Source: Streptomyces sp. NRRL B-1140 (GTDB lineage Bacteria > Actinomycetota > Actinomycetes > Streptomycetales > Streptomycetaceae). From it: a DNA stretch of 64,000 bases. The translations under genes and the position numbers were made by a program. Location: assembly GCF_001280065.1 (NCBI RefSeq), contig NZ_LGEA01000148.1, forward strand, positions 62,001-126,000. Direction: 5' to 3'. The notes beneath the pieces were generated by a model. It did no database searches, had not been told where the DNA came from, and saw only the letters and a list, made by a program, of their open reading frames with translations. Below, piece by piece: positions 25,826 through 35,085 of this stretch; within the stretch, counting starts at the first letter, position 1, and each line of letters starts with the position of its first letter.

Positions 25826-26659
25826 ATGCCGATCGAAGCCATCACCGGGGCGCTGGCCGCCGGAATCATCCAGGCCATGACCTCGGACGCGTGGGCGAAC
25901 GTGCGCCCGCGCATCACCCGGATGCTCGGCACCAGCAAGCCCGAGCGCGACGCCCTCGCCGGCGCTTTCGACGAGCACGCCGCGACCGTTCGGCGAGGCG
26001 ACAGGAGCCAGGCCCGGAACGACCTGGTCGCCCTGCTCCGCGACTACGCCGCCACTCACCCCGACGCCGCCGACACATTCCAGGCCGTCATCGACGAGCT
26101 GGAGCAGATCGCCGACGTCACCGTCGACAACAGCACCACGACCGGCGACGTCTCGAACTCCATTGTCGCCGGCAACCGCGCCCAGGTCGCCACCGGCGGC
26201 GGCACCATCCAGGGCAGCCACAGCGTCAACGCCTCGGGCAGGGCACGCGTCCGACAGGACTACAGCACCCGTCACCAGAACATCACGGAGGAGCACAACG
26301 GCGGCGGCGGAAAGGTGCTCCTGCTCGCCCTCGCGGGTCTCGCCGCCGTCGTGTTCGTCATCTTCCTGGTCAACCGCGCCCAGGACGACAAGGCCTCGGA
26401 CGACGGAGCGCCCGGCCCGGTGACCACTGCCACCGCGACCACCAAGAAGGACCCGCTCGACGGCGTCCCCGTCCGGACGTGCGGCGAATGGCTCCGCCTC
26501 CCCGCCGGCGAGGGCGAGCCCATCGCACGCGACATCGCCCTCCGCCTCGGCAATACGCAGGCGGCCAGTGACGCGTGGATCGTGCAGAACACCCAGTACG
26601 GCTGCGGCGGCGTGGAGGACCGGCTGCTCGCCGACGTCCTCGCCCCGTCCGGCACCTGA
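25826..26659 (+). CDS. Membrane-anchored protein with helical N-domain and amyloid (RHIM/PP-like) motif, function unknown
   Basis: 277 residues, ATG with GAGAAGGG upstream. Residues 1-95 are a helical domain (PIEAITGALAAGIIQAMTSD, then AWANVRPRI, FDEHAATV, LVALLRDYAATHPD) of a type I associate with N-termini of actinobacterial signalling/NLR-like proteins. Residues 99-145 are Asn/Gly/Val-rich (TGDVSNSIVAGNRAQVATGG, then GTIQGSHSVN), resembling bacterial amyloid signalling motifs. One membrane helix (163-183) leads to a Thr/Pro linker and an outer domain with Cys219 and Cys260. No enzyme motif. Function inferred only as a possible sensor. Confidence 0.6.
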   Translation: MPIEAITGALAAGIIQAMTSDAWANVRPRITRMLGTSKPERDALAGAFDEHAATVRRGDRSQARNDLVALLRDYAATHPDAADTFQAVIDELEQIADVTVDNSTTTGDVSNSIVAGNRAQVATGGGTIQGSHSVNASGRARVRQDYSTRHQNITEEHNGGGGKVLLLALAGLAAVVFVIFLVNRAQDDKASDDGAPGPVTTATATTKKDPLDGVPVRTCGEWLRLPAGEGEPIARDIALRLGNTQAASDAWIVQNTQYGCGGVEDRLLADVLAPSGT

Positions 26660-26675
26660 CACGCCGCACGCCCCA

Positions 26676-26711
26676 CCGGAGCCCGCCAGGCCCCCGCCCG
26701 GCGGGCTCCGG
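26676..26711. terminator. Hairpin terminator after the anchored-protein gene
   Basis: Perfect 12-bp arms (26676-26687 and 26700-26711) with a 12-nt C-rich loop, 17 nt after the stop codon. Confidence 0.8.
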
Positions 26712-26853
26712 CACGTCCGGCCCCCACACACACGGCCGAGGCGCACGAAGGGCCGGAGCTCCGGTCTGACCGGCGCCGATCGGGCAGGTGACGCGGTTCC
26801 GGCCGACTCGGCGCTGACGGGCGGACGCCGTGGACGACTCGTAGAGTCGATCC

Positions 26854-27918
26854 ATGGAGCTCCCGGTGATGCCCCCCGTCCTGCCGATGCTCGCCAAGTC
26901 GGTGGCCGCGATTCCCGCGGGGATGCAGTACGAGGCCAAGTGGGACGGCTTCCGGGCCATCGTGTTCCGCGACGGGGACGAGGTCGAGCTGGGCAGCCGT
27001 ACAGGAAAGCCTCTGACCAGGTACTTCCCGGAGCTTGTGACGGCCGTGCGGGAGCGGTTGCCCGAGCGGTGCGTGGTGGACGGGGAGATCGTGATCGCCA
27101 GGGAGGGGCATCTGGACTTCGACGCGCTGACGGAGCGGATCCATCCGGCGGACTCGCGGGTGCGGACGCTGGCGGAGCGGACGCCGGCCTCGCTCGTCGT
27201 GTTCGACGTGCTGGCGCTGGGAGACGCGTCGCTGATGGACGCGCCGCTGACCGAGCGGCGGGAGCGGCTGACCGCTGAGCTGTCCGGGGTGCGGGCGCCG
27301 GTGCACCTGGCTCCGGCGACCACGGACATCGAGGTGGCGCGGCAGTGGTTCGAGGAGTACGAGGGGGCCGGTCTCGACGGTGTCATCGCCAAGCCCCTGA
27401 CCGTGCCCTACCGGCCGGATCAGCGTGCCATGTTCAAGGTCAAGCACGAGCGGACGGCGGATGTGGTGGTCGCCGGGTACCGCCTTCACAAGAGCGGCCC
27501 TGTGGTGGGTTCGCTGCTGCTCGGCCTGTACGACGAGCGGGGGACCCTCCAGCACGTGGGAGTCTCCGCCGCCTTCACGATGAAACGGCGCGCGGAACTC
27601 GTGGAGGAGCTGGAGCCGCTGCGTCTGGACGACGTGTCGGGGCATCCGTGGGCGGCGTGGTCCGAGGAGGCCGCCCACGAGACGGCCCGGCTGCCGGGGG
27701 CGCCGAGCCGCTGGTCCGGCCGCAAGGACCTGTCCTGGGTGCCGCTCCGTCCGGACCGGGTGGCGGAGGTGGCGTACGACCACATGGAGAACGGGCAGCG
27801 CTTCCGGCACACCGCCCGTTTCCGCCGCTGGCGCCCGGACCGGACCCCCGAGAGCTGCACCTACGCGCAACTGGAGGAACCGGTCCGCTACGACCTGGCC
27901 GAGATCCTCGGCGCCTAG
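26854..27918 (+). CDS. ligC: ATP-dependent DNA ligase (LigC-type)
   Basis: 354 residues, ATG at 26854. The adenylation Lys is Lys29 in motif I (YEAKWDGFR), followed by motif Ia-like ELGSRTGKPLTRYFPEL, VVDGEIVIA (motif III region), motif IV GLDGVIAKPL and motif V FKVKHERTADVVVAGYR, then an OB-fold domain ending in RFRRWRPDRTP. Stand-alone ligases of this size work in bacterial end joining or in base-excision repair. Proximity to the polymerase at 24222 supports an NHEJ role. It converges on the alcohol dehydrogenase gene 13 nt away. Confidence 0.9.
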   Translation: MELPVMPPVLPMLAKSVAAIPAGMQYEAKWDGFRAIVFRDGDEVELGSRTGKPLTRYFPELVTAVRERLPERCVVDGEIVIAREGHLDFDALTERIHPADSRVRTLAERTPASLVVFDVLALGDASLMDAPLTERRERLTAELSGVRAPVHLAPATTDIEVARQWFEEYEGAGLDGVIAKPLTVPYRPDQRAMFKVKHERTADVVVAGYRLHKSGPVVGSLLLGLYDERGTLQHVGVSAAFTMKRRAELVEELEPLRLDDVSGHPWAAWSEEAAHETARLPGAPSRWSGRKDLSWVPLRPDRVAEVAYDHMENGQRFRHTARFRRWRPDRTPESCTYAQLEEPVRYDLAEILGA

Positions 27919-27931
27919 GGGCCTGCTGCCC

Positions 27932-29122
27932 TCACGGCTGCATGAGGATCTTCACCGCGCCGTCCTGCTTGCGCTGGAACATCTCATACGCGTGCGGCGC
28001 CTCGGACAGCGGCACCCGGTGGGTGGCGAAGTCGTCCACGCCGAGGGGGTCCTCGTCGGTCAGGTACGGGATGATCTCGTCGGTCCAGCGGCGGACGTTG
28101 GCCTGCCCCATGCGCATCTGGATCTGCTTGTCGAACAGGGTGAGCAGCGGGATCGGGTCCGCCATACCGCCGTAGACGCCGGACAGCGAGATGGTGCCAC
28201 CGCGGCGCACCAGTTCGATGGCGGTGTGCAGTGCGGCGAGACGGTCGACACTGAACCGCTCGGCGATCGGGCCGCCCAGCTTGCGGGGCAGGAGCGCGGC
28301 GGCGTTCTGCACCATGCGGGCGGCCGCGCTGCCGTGGGCCTCGGTGCCGACCGTGTCGATCACGGCGTCGGGGCCGCGGCCGTCGGTCCGGTCGCGGATC
28401 GCTTCGACGAGTTCCTTCTCCTCGTCGAAGGACCCGAGGTCGAAGGTCTCCACGCCCCGTGCCTTCGCCCGGCGCAGCCGCGCCGGGACCAGGTCCACGC
28501 CGAACACGCTTCCCGCCCCCTGCACCTGCGCGACTCGGCAGGCCATGTCGCCGATGGGGCCGAGACCGAGCACGGCGACGCTGCCGCCCTCGGGGATGTC
28601 GGCGTAGGCGACCGCCTGCCAGGCGGTGGGCAGGACGTCGGAGAGGTACACGAAACGGTCGTCGGCCGGTCCTTCGGGGACCTTGATCGGGCCGAACTGC
28701 GCCTGCGGGACGCGCAGGTATTCGGCCTGGGCGCCCGGCACCGAGCCGTACAGGCGGGTGTATCCGAACAGCGCGGCGCCCATGCCCTCGCCCTGCACCT
28801 GGGTGGTCTCGCACTGGGTGGGCAGGCCGGTCAGGCACATCCAGCAGTTGCCGCAGGCGATCTGGAAGGGCACCACGACCCTGTCCCCCACCTGGAGGTC
28901 CTGGACGCCCGCACCGACCTCCTCGACGATGCCCATGGGTTCATGGCCGAGGATGTCGCCCGGGGTCATGAACGGGGTGAGCACCTCGTACAGGTGCAGG
29001 TCGGACCCGCACAGCCCGGTGGAGGTGATGCGGATGATCGCGTCCGTCGGCTCCTGGATCGTCGGATCGGGCACGTTCTCCACCCGGACGTCCCGCTTGC
29101 CCTGCCAGGTCACTGCCCTCAT
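27932..29122 (-). CDS. Zinc-dependent alcohol dehydrogenase (MDR, formaldehyde dehydrogenase-like)
   Basis: 396 residues, ATG at 29122. Catalytic zinc ligands lie in GLCGSDLHLYE and GHEPMGIVEEVGAGV; the structural-zinc lobe ACGNCWMCLTGLPTQCE has four Cys. NAD-binding VLGLGPIGDMACRVAQVQGAG follows. Length and layout match the glutathione-independent formaldehyde dehydrogenase-like branch of medium-chain dehydrogenases. No pathway partner is adjacent, so the substrate is open. A 189-nt divergent region separates it from the DUF3048 gene. Confidence 0.9.
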   Translation of the reverse strand: MRAVTWQGKRDVRVENVPDPTIQEPTDAIIRITSTGLCGSDLHLYEVLTPFMTPGDILGHEPMGIVEEVGAGVQDLQVGDRVVVPFQIACGNCWMCLTGLPTQCETTQVQGEGMGAALFGYTRLYGSVPGAQAEYLRVPQAQFGPIKVPEGPADDRFVYLSDVLPTAWQAVAYADIPEGGSVAVLGLGPIGDMACRVAQVQGAGSVFGVDLVPARLRRAKARGVETFDLGSFDEEKELVEAIRDRTDGRGPDAVIDTVGTEAHGSAAARMVQNAAALLPRKLGGPIAERFSVDRLAALHTAIELVRRGGTISLSGVYGGMADPIPLLTLFDKQIQMRMGQANVRRWTDEIIPYLTDEDPLGVDDFATHRVPLSEAPHAYEMFQRKQDGAVKILMQP

Positions 29123-29311
29123 CGCCTCGCGCTCCCTCCGTCAGCGTGCGCGTCGGTCGTACGGCGCCGTCCGGGTACCCGGACGCCCCGCGCTGAACCT
29201 TGAGCCGATCGACGGACGCGGCCCGGACACCTCCCCGACGGGAACGATCGCCGGTGGCCATCGATGGTCAGATAAGCGCACAATCAAGACACATCGAGGA
29301 CATGAGGCGCG

Positions 29312-30307
29312 GTGGCGACGGTGGGCATGAGACGAGGGGCACGCGGACGGCGCGCCACGACGGCGGCGGCGCTGCTCGTCGCCACGACGACGGCCGCCCT
29401 CGCGGCGGGCTGCACCGCCGGCAGCGGACCGGGCGACGACGGACGGGGTTCCCCGAAGGAGTCGGAACACACCGCGTCCCCGTCGGTGACCGGCCCCTCC
29501 GCGCTCGCCGTCAAGATCGACAACGCGCCCGTGGCCCGTCCGCACACGGGCGTCGACGCGGCGGACGTGGTCTACGCGGAGCAGGTCGAGGGCGGGCTGA
29601 GCCGGCTGATGGCGGTGTACGCGACCCGGCTGCCGGAGGCGGTGGGGCCGGTGCGCAGCGCCCGCGAGTCGGACCTGGAGCTGCTGCGCCAGTTCGAGCG
29701 GCCCACGCTCGCCTTCTCCGGTGCCCAGAAGAAGCTCCTGCCGCTGATCGACAGGGCGCCGCTGCGGGCGGAGACACCGGGCAACGCGGCCGACGCCTAC
29801 TTCCGCGGCTCCGGCGAGCCCGCCCCGCACAACCTCTACCTCCGGCCCGGGCGGATCGTCCCCAAGGCCCCCGGCGAGGCCGCCCTGACCACCGGTTTCC
29901 ACTACGGAGCGGCACCCGCGGGCGGCACGGCGACGAACTCCCGGACCGTGCGCTACCCGGCAGCCCGGTTCACCTTCACCTGGTCGGACTCCCGCGACCG
30001 CTGGCTGATCGGCATGGACGGCACGCCCGCGACGACGGCCGACGGCGAGCGGATGGCGGCCGCGACGGTCGTCGTGCAGTACGTGAAGGTGCGCGAGTCC
30101 GCCTTCCGCGACTTCCTCGGCAACAACACGCCGTACACCGAGACGGTCGGCTCGGGCACGGCGCAGGTGCTGCGCGACGGGCGGGCCTGGGAGGTGAACT
30201 GGAAGCGGCAGGAGGCCACGGACGGTACCGCTTTCACCACCGGCGACGGCACTCCGGTGAACTTCGCCGAGGGCCCGGTGTGGGTGGTGTTCGCCAAGGC
30301 GCCCTGA
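29312..30307 (+). CDS. DUF3048 lipoprotein
   Basis: 331 residues from GTG 29312, or 326 from ATG 29327. A hydrophobic signal ends in the lipobox LAAGC, so the mature protein is probably a membrane-anchored lipoprotein. DUF3048 blocks are SALAVKIDNAPVARPHTGVD, ADVVYAEQVEGGLSRLMAVY, VGPVRSARESDLELL and the C-terminal FTTGDGTPVNFAEGPVWVVF. The family includes B. subtilis YerB; its biochemical role is unknown, and envelope or peptidoglycan-associated function is a guess. Confidence 0.85.
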   Translation: MATVGMRRGARGRRATTAAALLVATTTAALAAGCTAGSGPGDDGRGSPKESEHTASPSVTGPSALAVKIDNAPVARPHTGVDAADVVYAEQVEGGLSRLMAVYATRLPEAVGPVRSARESDLELLRQFERPTLAFSGAQKKLLPLIDRAPLRAETPGNAADAYFRGSGEPAPHNLYLRPGRIVPKAPGEAALTTGFHYGAAPAGGTATNSRTVRYPAARFTFTWSDSRDRWLIGMDGTPATTADGERMAAATVVVQYVKVRESAFRDFLGNNTPYTETVGSGTAQVLRDGRAWEVNWKRQEATDGTAFTTGDGTPVNFAEGPVWVVFAKAP

Positions 30308-30345
30308 CCGGCCCGGGCGCCCTGGCACCTCCCGGCCGGGCTCCC

Positions 30346-30810
30346 TCAGCGGGGCGCCACCAGGGGCTCCTCGGGGTTGCGGAGCCCCTCGGCCGCGTCC
30401 GCGACCCGCCGGATGAGGTCGAAGAACACGGTTCGCTCGTCGGCGGTCAGCGGGGCGAGGAACACCTGGTTCATCCGGGCGGTGCGCACGGTCAGCCTGC
30501 GATGCGTGCGCGTTCCCTCGTCAGTGGGACGCAGCAGGGAGCGGCGGCCGTCCTGGGGGTCACGCACCTTGTCGAGGAGTCCGCGCCGGCTGAGCCGGCT
30601 GATCACCTCGGCGATGGTGGACCGGTCGAGCCCCACCCGCTCCCCCACCGTGCGCTGGTCCAGTCCGGGTTCGGCGACGAGGGTGTTGAGGACCGCGTAC
30701 TGGGGCGAGGTGATCTCCTCGGAGACCATCGCGTTCCACAGCAGGTAGTGCGCCTGCTGAAGCCGCCGGGCCAGGTGCCCGGGGTGGGTGGTGAGGTCCG
30801 CGGCCGCCAT
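30346..30810 (-). CDS. pcaV: MarR-family repressor PcaV
   Basis: 154 residues from the ATG at 30810 with a GAGGGG ribosome site; an upstream in-frame start is less likely. The winged helix includes TSPQYAVLNTLVAEPGLDQR, VGERVGLDRSTIAEVISRL and the wing KVRDPQDGRRSLLRPT. Its position divergent from pcaI and its sequence match S. coelicolor PcaV (SCO6704), which represses the pca operon and releases DNA when it binds protocatechuate through an Arg in the DNA-binding lobe. Confidence 0.92.
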   Translation of the reverse strand: MAAADLTTHPGHLARRLQQAHYLLWNAMVSEEITSPQYAVLNTLVAEPGLDQRTVGERVGLDRSTIAEVISRLSRRGLLDKVRDPQDGRRSLLRPTDEGTRTHRRLTVRTARMNQVFLAPLTADERTVFFDLIRRVADAAEGLRNPEEPLVAPR

Positions 30811-31013
30811 GTGCACCCCTCGCTCGTTCGTTGGTGCACTGAACAATACTCAACACGACGGCCGCTGTCTCCCGGCCCTGCACAGGTCGACCCGCCTGCT
30901 TTCCGGGGTCTTGACGCCCTCGTCTCTCGGTGGCAGCGTGAGGGCAGCTCGTAGAAATACTCAGTGCCCTGATTAATTCGATCGGGTCGCTTGGAAGAGA
31001 TGGGGCCTCTCGG
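30811..31013. promoter_or_regulatory. pcaV-pcaI divergent control region
   Basis: 203 nt between divergent starts. TCAG-N4-CTGA at 30961-30972, and a related CACTGAACAATACTCA segment at 30837-30852 next to pcaV, are the best dyad-like elements and could be the two PcaV sites. A TTGACG (30911-30916) has no acceptable -10 at normal spacing. Exact promoters are not resolved. Confidence 0.45.
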
Positions 31014-31769
31014 ATGGACAAGGTGGTCGCCACAGCGCTGGAGGCGGTGGCCGACGTGCCGGACGGCGCGTCGCTCGCGGTGGGCGGTTTCGGGCTGAGC
31101 GGTGTACCGAACGTACTGATCGGGGCGCTGTACGAGCGCGGTGTGGCCGGGCTGTCGGTGGTCTCCAACAACTGCGGGGCGATGGAGTCGGGCCTGGCGG
31201 TACTGCTGGCCGCCGGCCGGATCGCCCGGGTCACGGGTTCCTACATCGGCGCCAACAAGGAGTTCGCCCGGCAGTACCTGGCCGGGGAGCTGGAGGTCGA
31301 GCTGATCCCGCAGGGCACGCTTGCCGAGCGGCTGCGGGCCGGCGGCGCCGGGATCCCCGCCTTCTACACCCCGGCCGGTGTCGGCACCCAGGTCGCCGAC
31401 GGCGGGCTGCCCTGGCGCTACGACGGCCAGGGCGGGGTGGCGCTCGCCTCCCCGCCGAAGGAGGTCCGGGAGTTCGACGGCACCGAGTACGTGCTGGAGC
31501 GGGGCATCCGCACCGACTTCGCCCTGGTGAGGGCCGCGCGTGGCGACCGGCACGGCAACCTCGTCTTCAACAAGTCCTCCCGGAACTTCAACCCCCTGGC
31601 CGCGATGGCCGGGAAGGTCACGATCGCCGAGGTGGAAGAGCTGGTGGAGCCCGGTGAGATCGACCCGGACGCGGTGCACCTGCCGGGCATCTTCGTGCAG
31701 CGGGTGCTCGCGCTCACCCCGGAGCAGGCGACGGACAAGAACATCGAGCAGCGGACGGTGAGGTCCTGA
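31014..31769 (+). CDS. pcaI: 3-oxoadipate CoA-transferase subunit A
   Basis: 251 residues. Family I CoA-transferase alpha subunit: [31 protein letters not shown], the [20 protein letters not shown] stretch and [20 protein letters not shown]. With PcaJ it moves CoA from succinyl-CoA to beta-ketoadipate. First gene of pcaIJFHGBL; its stop overlaps the pcaJ ATG by one nucleotide, favouring equal subunit amounts. Confidence 0.94.
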   Translation: MDKVVATALEAVADVPDGASLAVGGFGLSGVPNVLIGALYERGVAGLSVVSNNCGAMESGLAVLLAAGRIARVTGSYIGANKEFARQYLAGELEVELIPQGTLAERLRAGGAGIPAFYTPAGVGTQVADGGLPWRYDGQGGVALASPPKEVREFDGTEYVLERGIRTDFALVRAARGDRHGNLVFNKSSRNFNPLAAMAGKVTIAEVEELVEPGEIDPDAVHLPGIFVQRVLALTPEQATDKNIEQRTVRS

Positions 31770-32413
31770 TGGCCTGGACGCGTGAGGAGATGGCCGCACG
31801 GGCGGCGCGGGAGCTGCGGGACGGCCAGTACGTCAATCTCGGCATCGGCCTGCCCACGCTCATCCCCAACCACCTCCCCGAGGGCGTCGAGGTCGTCCTC
31901 GAATCGGAGAACGGCATCCTGGGCACCGGCCCCTACCCCACCGAGGACGCCGTCGACCCGGATCTGATCAACGCCGGGAAGGAGACGGTGACGGTCCTGC
32001 CGGGGGCCTCCTTCTTCGACTCGGCGCTGTCCTTCTCGATGATCCGGGGCGGGCACATCGACGTGGCCGTGCTCGGTGCCATGCAGGTGTCCGAGCGGGG
32101 CGACCTGGCCAACTGGGCCGTCCCCGGCAAGCTGATCACCGGCATCGGCGGGGCGATGGACCTGGTGCACGGCGCCCGTACGGTCGTCGTCGTCATGACC
32201 CACACGGCCAAGGACGGCTCGCCGAAGATCCGCACCGAGTGCGCCCTGCCGCTGACCGGCAAGGGCTGCGTGAACCGCGTCATCACCGACCTCGGCGTCC
32301 TCGACGTCACCGACGACGGACTCGTCCTGGTCGAGACCGCGCCGGGTGTGACCGCCGACGAGATCGCCGCCAGGACGGACGCCGAACTGACCGTGCCGGA
32401 GGGCCTGAAGTGA
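31769..32413 (+). CDS. pcaJ: 3-oxoadipate CoA-transferase subunit B
   Basis: 214 residues. Beta subunit with the catalytic Glu in [13 protein letters not shown] and the conserved [40 protein letters not shown] and [17 protein letters not shown] blocks. It pairs with PcaI. The last codons overlap the GTG start of pcaF by 4 nt (GTGA). Confidence 0.94.
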   Translation: MAWTREEMAARAARELRDGQYVNLGIGLPTLIPNHLPEGVEVVLESENGILGTGPYPTEDAVDPDLINAGKETVTVLPGASFFDSALSFSMIRGGHIDVAVLGAMQVSERGDLANWAVPGKLITGIGGAMDLVHGARTVVVVMTHTAKDGSPKIRTECALPLTGKGCVNRVITDLGVLDVTDDGLVLVETAPGVTADEIAARTDAELTVPEGLK

Positions 32414-33612
32414 AGGACGTCTACATCGTCGACGCGGTCCGCACGCCGATCGGCCGCTACAACGGCGCTCTCGCCTCGGTCCGCCCGGACGACCTCGGCG
32501 CGCACGCGATCCGCGAACTGCTCGCCCGCACCCCGGATCTGGACCCGGCGCGCATCGAGGACGTGTACTTCGGCAACGCCAACGGCGCCGGAGAGGAGAA
32601 CCGCAACGTCGGCCGCATGGCCGCCCTGCTGGCGGGGCTGCCCACCTCGGTGCCGGGCGTGAGCGTCAACCGGCTGTGCGCGTCCGGTCTGGAGGCCGTG
32701 ATCCAGGCGGCCCGCGCGATCGCCGTCGGAGACGCCTCGATCGCCGTGGCCGGTGGCGTGGAGTCGATGACCCGGGCGCCCTATGTGCTGCCCAAGTCCG
32801 GCAACCCCTTCCCGGCCGGGCACACCGAGCTGTACTCGACGACGCTCGGCTGGCGGATGGTCAACCCGCGCATGGAGCCGCAGTGGACGATCCCGCTGGG
32901 CGAGTCGGCCGAACTCATCGCGGACAAGCACAAGATCGGCCGGGAGCAGCAGGACGAGTTCGCCCTGCGCAGTCACGAGAAGGCCGCCCGGGCGCAGTCC
33001 GAGGGCCTGTTCGACGGTGAGCTGGTGTCCGTGCCGGTCCCGCAGCGCAAGGGCGATCCCGTGCTCTTCGCCGCCGACGAATGCGTCCGCCCGGACGCCT
33101 CCCTGGCGGCGATGGCGAGGCTGAAGCCGTCGTTCCGGGCGGAGGGCGGCACCGTGACGGCAGGCAATGCCTCACCGCTGAACGACGGTGCGGCGGCGCT
33201 GCTGCTCGTCGACGAGGAGGGGCTGAGCGCCACGGGGCGCGAGCCGCTGGCCCGGGTGTCCGCCACCGGTGTCGCCGCGACCGACCCGCACTACTTCGGG
33301 CTGGCGCCCGTGGAGGCGGTCAACCGGGCGCTGGCCAAGGCGGGCAAGGGGTTCGGCGACCTGTCCGTGCTGGAGCTGAACGAGGCGTTCGCGGCGCAGG
33401 TGCTGGGGTGTGTGGCCGAGTGGCCCGAGTTCGATCCCGCGATCCTCAATCCGCGGGGCGGGGCGATCGCCCTGGGGCATCCGCTGGGTGCGTCCGGGGC
33501 GCGGCTCGCAGGGACCGTCGCCCATCAGCTTGCCCGGCGGGGCGGCGGCGTCGGTGTGGCCACGCTGTGCATCGGCGTGGGCCAAGGGCTTGCGCTCGTT
33601 CTGGAGCGTTAG
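32410..33612 (+). CDS. pcaF: 3-oxoadipyl-CoA thiolase
   Basis: 400 residues from the GTG at 32410. Thiolase cysteines and histidine are present: nucleophile Cys in [18 protein letters not shown], the [12 protein letters not shown] block, catalytic His in [17 protein letters not shown], and the second Cys in [15 protein letters not shown]. It cleaves beta-ketoadipyl-CoA with CoA to succinyl-CoA and acetyl-CoA, the last pathway step. The position straight after pcaIJ makes PcaF a safer call than a fatty-acid thiolase. Confidence 0.93.
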   Translation: MKDVYIVDAVRTPIGRYNGALASVRPDDLGAHAIRELLARTPDLDPARIEDVYFGNANGAGEENRNVGRMAALLAGLPTSVPGVSVNRLCASGLEAVIQAARAIAVGDASIAVAGGVESMTRAPYVLPKSGNPFPAGHTELYSTTLGWRMVNPRMEPQWTIPLGESAELIADKHKIGREQQDEFALRSHEKAARAQSEGLFDGELVSVPVPQRKGDPVLFAADECVRPDASLAAMARLKPSFRAEGGTVTAGNASPLNDGAAALLLVDEEGLSATGREPLARVSATGVAATDPHYFGLAPVEAVNRALAKAGKGFGDLSVLELNEAFAAQVLGCVAEWPEFDPAILNPRGGAIALGHPLGASGARLAGTVAHQLARRGGGVGVATLCIGVGQGLALVLER

Positions 33613-33699
33613 GCGTTCGGCTGCGGGCCGTATGTGGCCGGCCGCGCAGTTCTCCGCGCCCCTGACGGGGCACGATCCTCAAGAACCTCAGGGACCCTC

Positions 33700-34473
33700 A
33701 TGACTCTCACGCAGCACGACATCGATCAGGAGATCGCGGCCGAGCGCGCCGCGTACGAGAAGCGCCTCGCCGACGGCGGGCCCGTCGAGCACCAGCCGCG
33801 CCGCGACTACGCGCCCTACCGGTCCTCGCTGCTCCGGCACCCCAAGCAGCCGCCGGTCACCATCGACGTCAGCAAGGACCCGGAGCTGGTGGAGCTGTCC
33901 TCCCCCGCCTTCGGGGAGCGGGACATCACCGAGATCGACAACGACCTCACCCGGCAGCACGACGGCGAGCCGATCGGCGAGCGCATCACGGTCTCCGGAC
34001 GGCTGCTGGACCGCGACGGACGCCCCGTGCGCGGTCAGCTCGTGGAGATATGGCAGGCCAACTCCGCGGGCCGCTACGCCCACCAGCGCGAGCAGCACGA
34101 CGCCCCGCTGGACCCCAACTTCACCGGTGTGGGCCGCACCCTCACCGACGCCGACGGCCACTATCGCTTCACCACCGTCCAGCCGGGCCCCTACCCGTGG
34201 CGCCAGCACGTCAACGCCTGGCGGCCGGCGCACATCCACTTCTCGGTCTTCGGCTCGGCGTTCACCCAGCGGCTCGTGACGCAGATGTACTTCCCGAGCG
34301 ACCCCCTGTTCCCCTACGACCCCATCATCCAGTCCGTGACGGACGACGCCGCCCGGCAGCGGCTGGTCGCGACGTACGACCACAGCCTGTCGGTGCCGGA
34401 GTTCTCGATGGGCTACCACTGGGACATCGTGCTGGACGGCCCGCAGGCCACCTGGATCGAAGAAGGGCGCTGA
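33700..34473 (+). CDS. pcaH: Protocatechuate 3,4-dioxygenase beta subunit
   Basis: 257 residues, ATG at 33700 with an AGGGA site. Intradiol dioxygenase beta subunit carrying the non-haem Fe(III) ligands: Tyr in AGRYAHQREQHDAPLDPNF and in GPYPWRQHVNAWRPAHIHF, with the His pair in the latter (HVN, HIH). The N-terminal extension typical of PcaH (RDYAPYRSSLLRHPKQPP) is present. With PcaG it opens protocatechuate between the hydroxyls to beta-carboxy-cis,cis-muconate. An 87-nt gap separates it from pcaF. Confidence 0.94.
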   Translation: MTLTQHDIDQEIAAERAAYEKRLADGGPVEHQPRRDYAPYRSSLLRHPKQPPVTIDVSKDPELVELSSPAFGERDITEIDNDLTRQHDGEPIGERITVSGRLLDRDGRPVRGQLVEIWQANSAGRYAHQREQHDAPLDPNFTGVGRTLTDADGHYRFTTVQPGPYPWRQHVNAWRPAHIHFSVFGSAFTQRLVTQMYFPSDPLFPYDPIIQSVTDDAARQRLVATYDHSLSVPEFSMGYHWDIVLDGPQATWIEEGR

Positions 34474-34479
34474 GCGGCC

Positions 34480-35085
34480 ATGACGAAGATCGACACCAAC
34501 CGGCCCGATGCCGTGCTGCCCACCCCGTCGCACACCGTCGGCCCGTTCTACGGCCACGCCCTGCCGTTCCGCGGCGGTGAGGACATCGCGCCCCTCGGGC
34601 ATCCGGACACCGTCACCGTGCACGGTCACGTCACCGACGGCGAGGGCAACCCACTGCCGGACGCCCTGATCGAGCTGTGGGGGCCGGACCCCGACGGCAA
34701 TCTGGCGACGGCCGACGGCTCCATGCGGCGCGACCCGGCCTCCGGAGGCTTCCTCGGGCGCAACGGCGTGGAGTTCACGGGCTGGGGACGCATCCAGACC
34801 GACGCGAACGGCCACTGGTACGCGCGCACCCTGCGGCCCGGCGCACGGGGGCGCAGCGCCCCGTACCTCAGCGTGTGCGTGTTCGCGCGCGGCCTGCTCG
34901 TGCATCTGTACACCCGCATCTACCTGCCGGGCGACGCGGCGGTGCTCGCGGCCGATCCGCTGCTGTCCGGGCTGGAGGACGCTCGGCGCGACACGCTGAT
35001 CGCCGCGGAGGAGGGGAACGGCACGTACCGTTTCGACATCCGCCTTCAGGGCGAGGGCGAGACGGTCTTCCTGGAGTTCACGTGA
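34480..35085 (+). CDS. pcaG: Protocatechuate 3,4-dioxygenase alpha subunit
   Basis: 201 residues, ATG six nt after pcaH. PcaG blocks: PTPSHTVGPFYGHALPF at the N-terminus, LPDALIELWGPDPDGN, GWGRIQTDANGHWYARTLRPG and SVCVFARGLLVHLYTRIYLP. The alpha subunit shares the fold of PcaH but lacks the iron ligands, and completes the active site. Its stop overlaps the GTG of pcaB (GTGA). Confidence 0.94.
   Translation: MTKIDTNRPDAVLPTPSHTVGPFYGHALPFRGGEDIAPLGHPDTVTVHGHVTDGEGNPLPDALIELWGPDPDGNLATADGSMRRDPASGGFLGRNGVEFTGWGRIQTDANGHWYARTLRPGARGRSAPYLSVCVFARGLLVHLYTRIYLPGDAAVLAADPLLSGLEDARRDTLIAAEEGNGTYRFDIRLQGEGETVFLEFT

Noticed and set aside
30911..30939. TTGACG as the -35 of the pcaI promoter
   Set aside because: No acceptable -10 within 16-19 nt, so the promoter was left unassigned.
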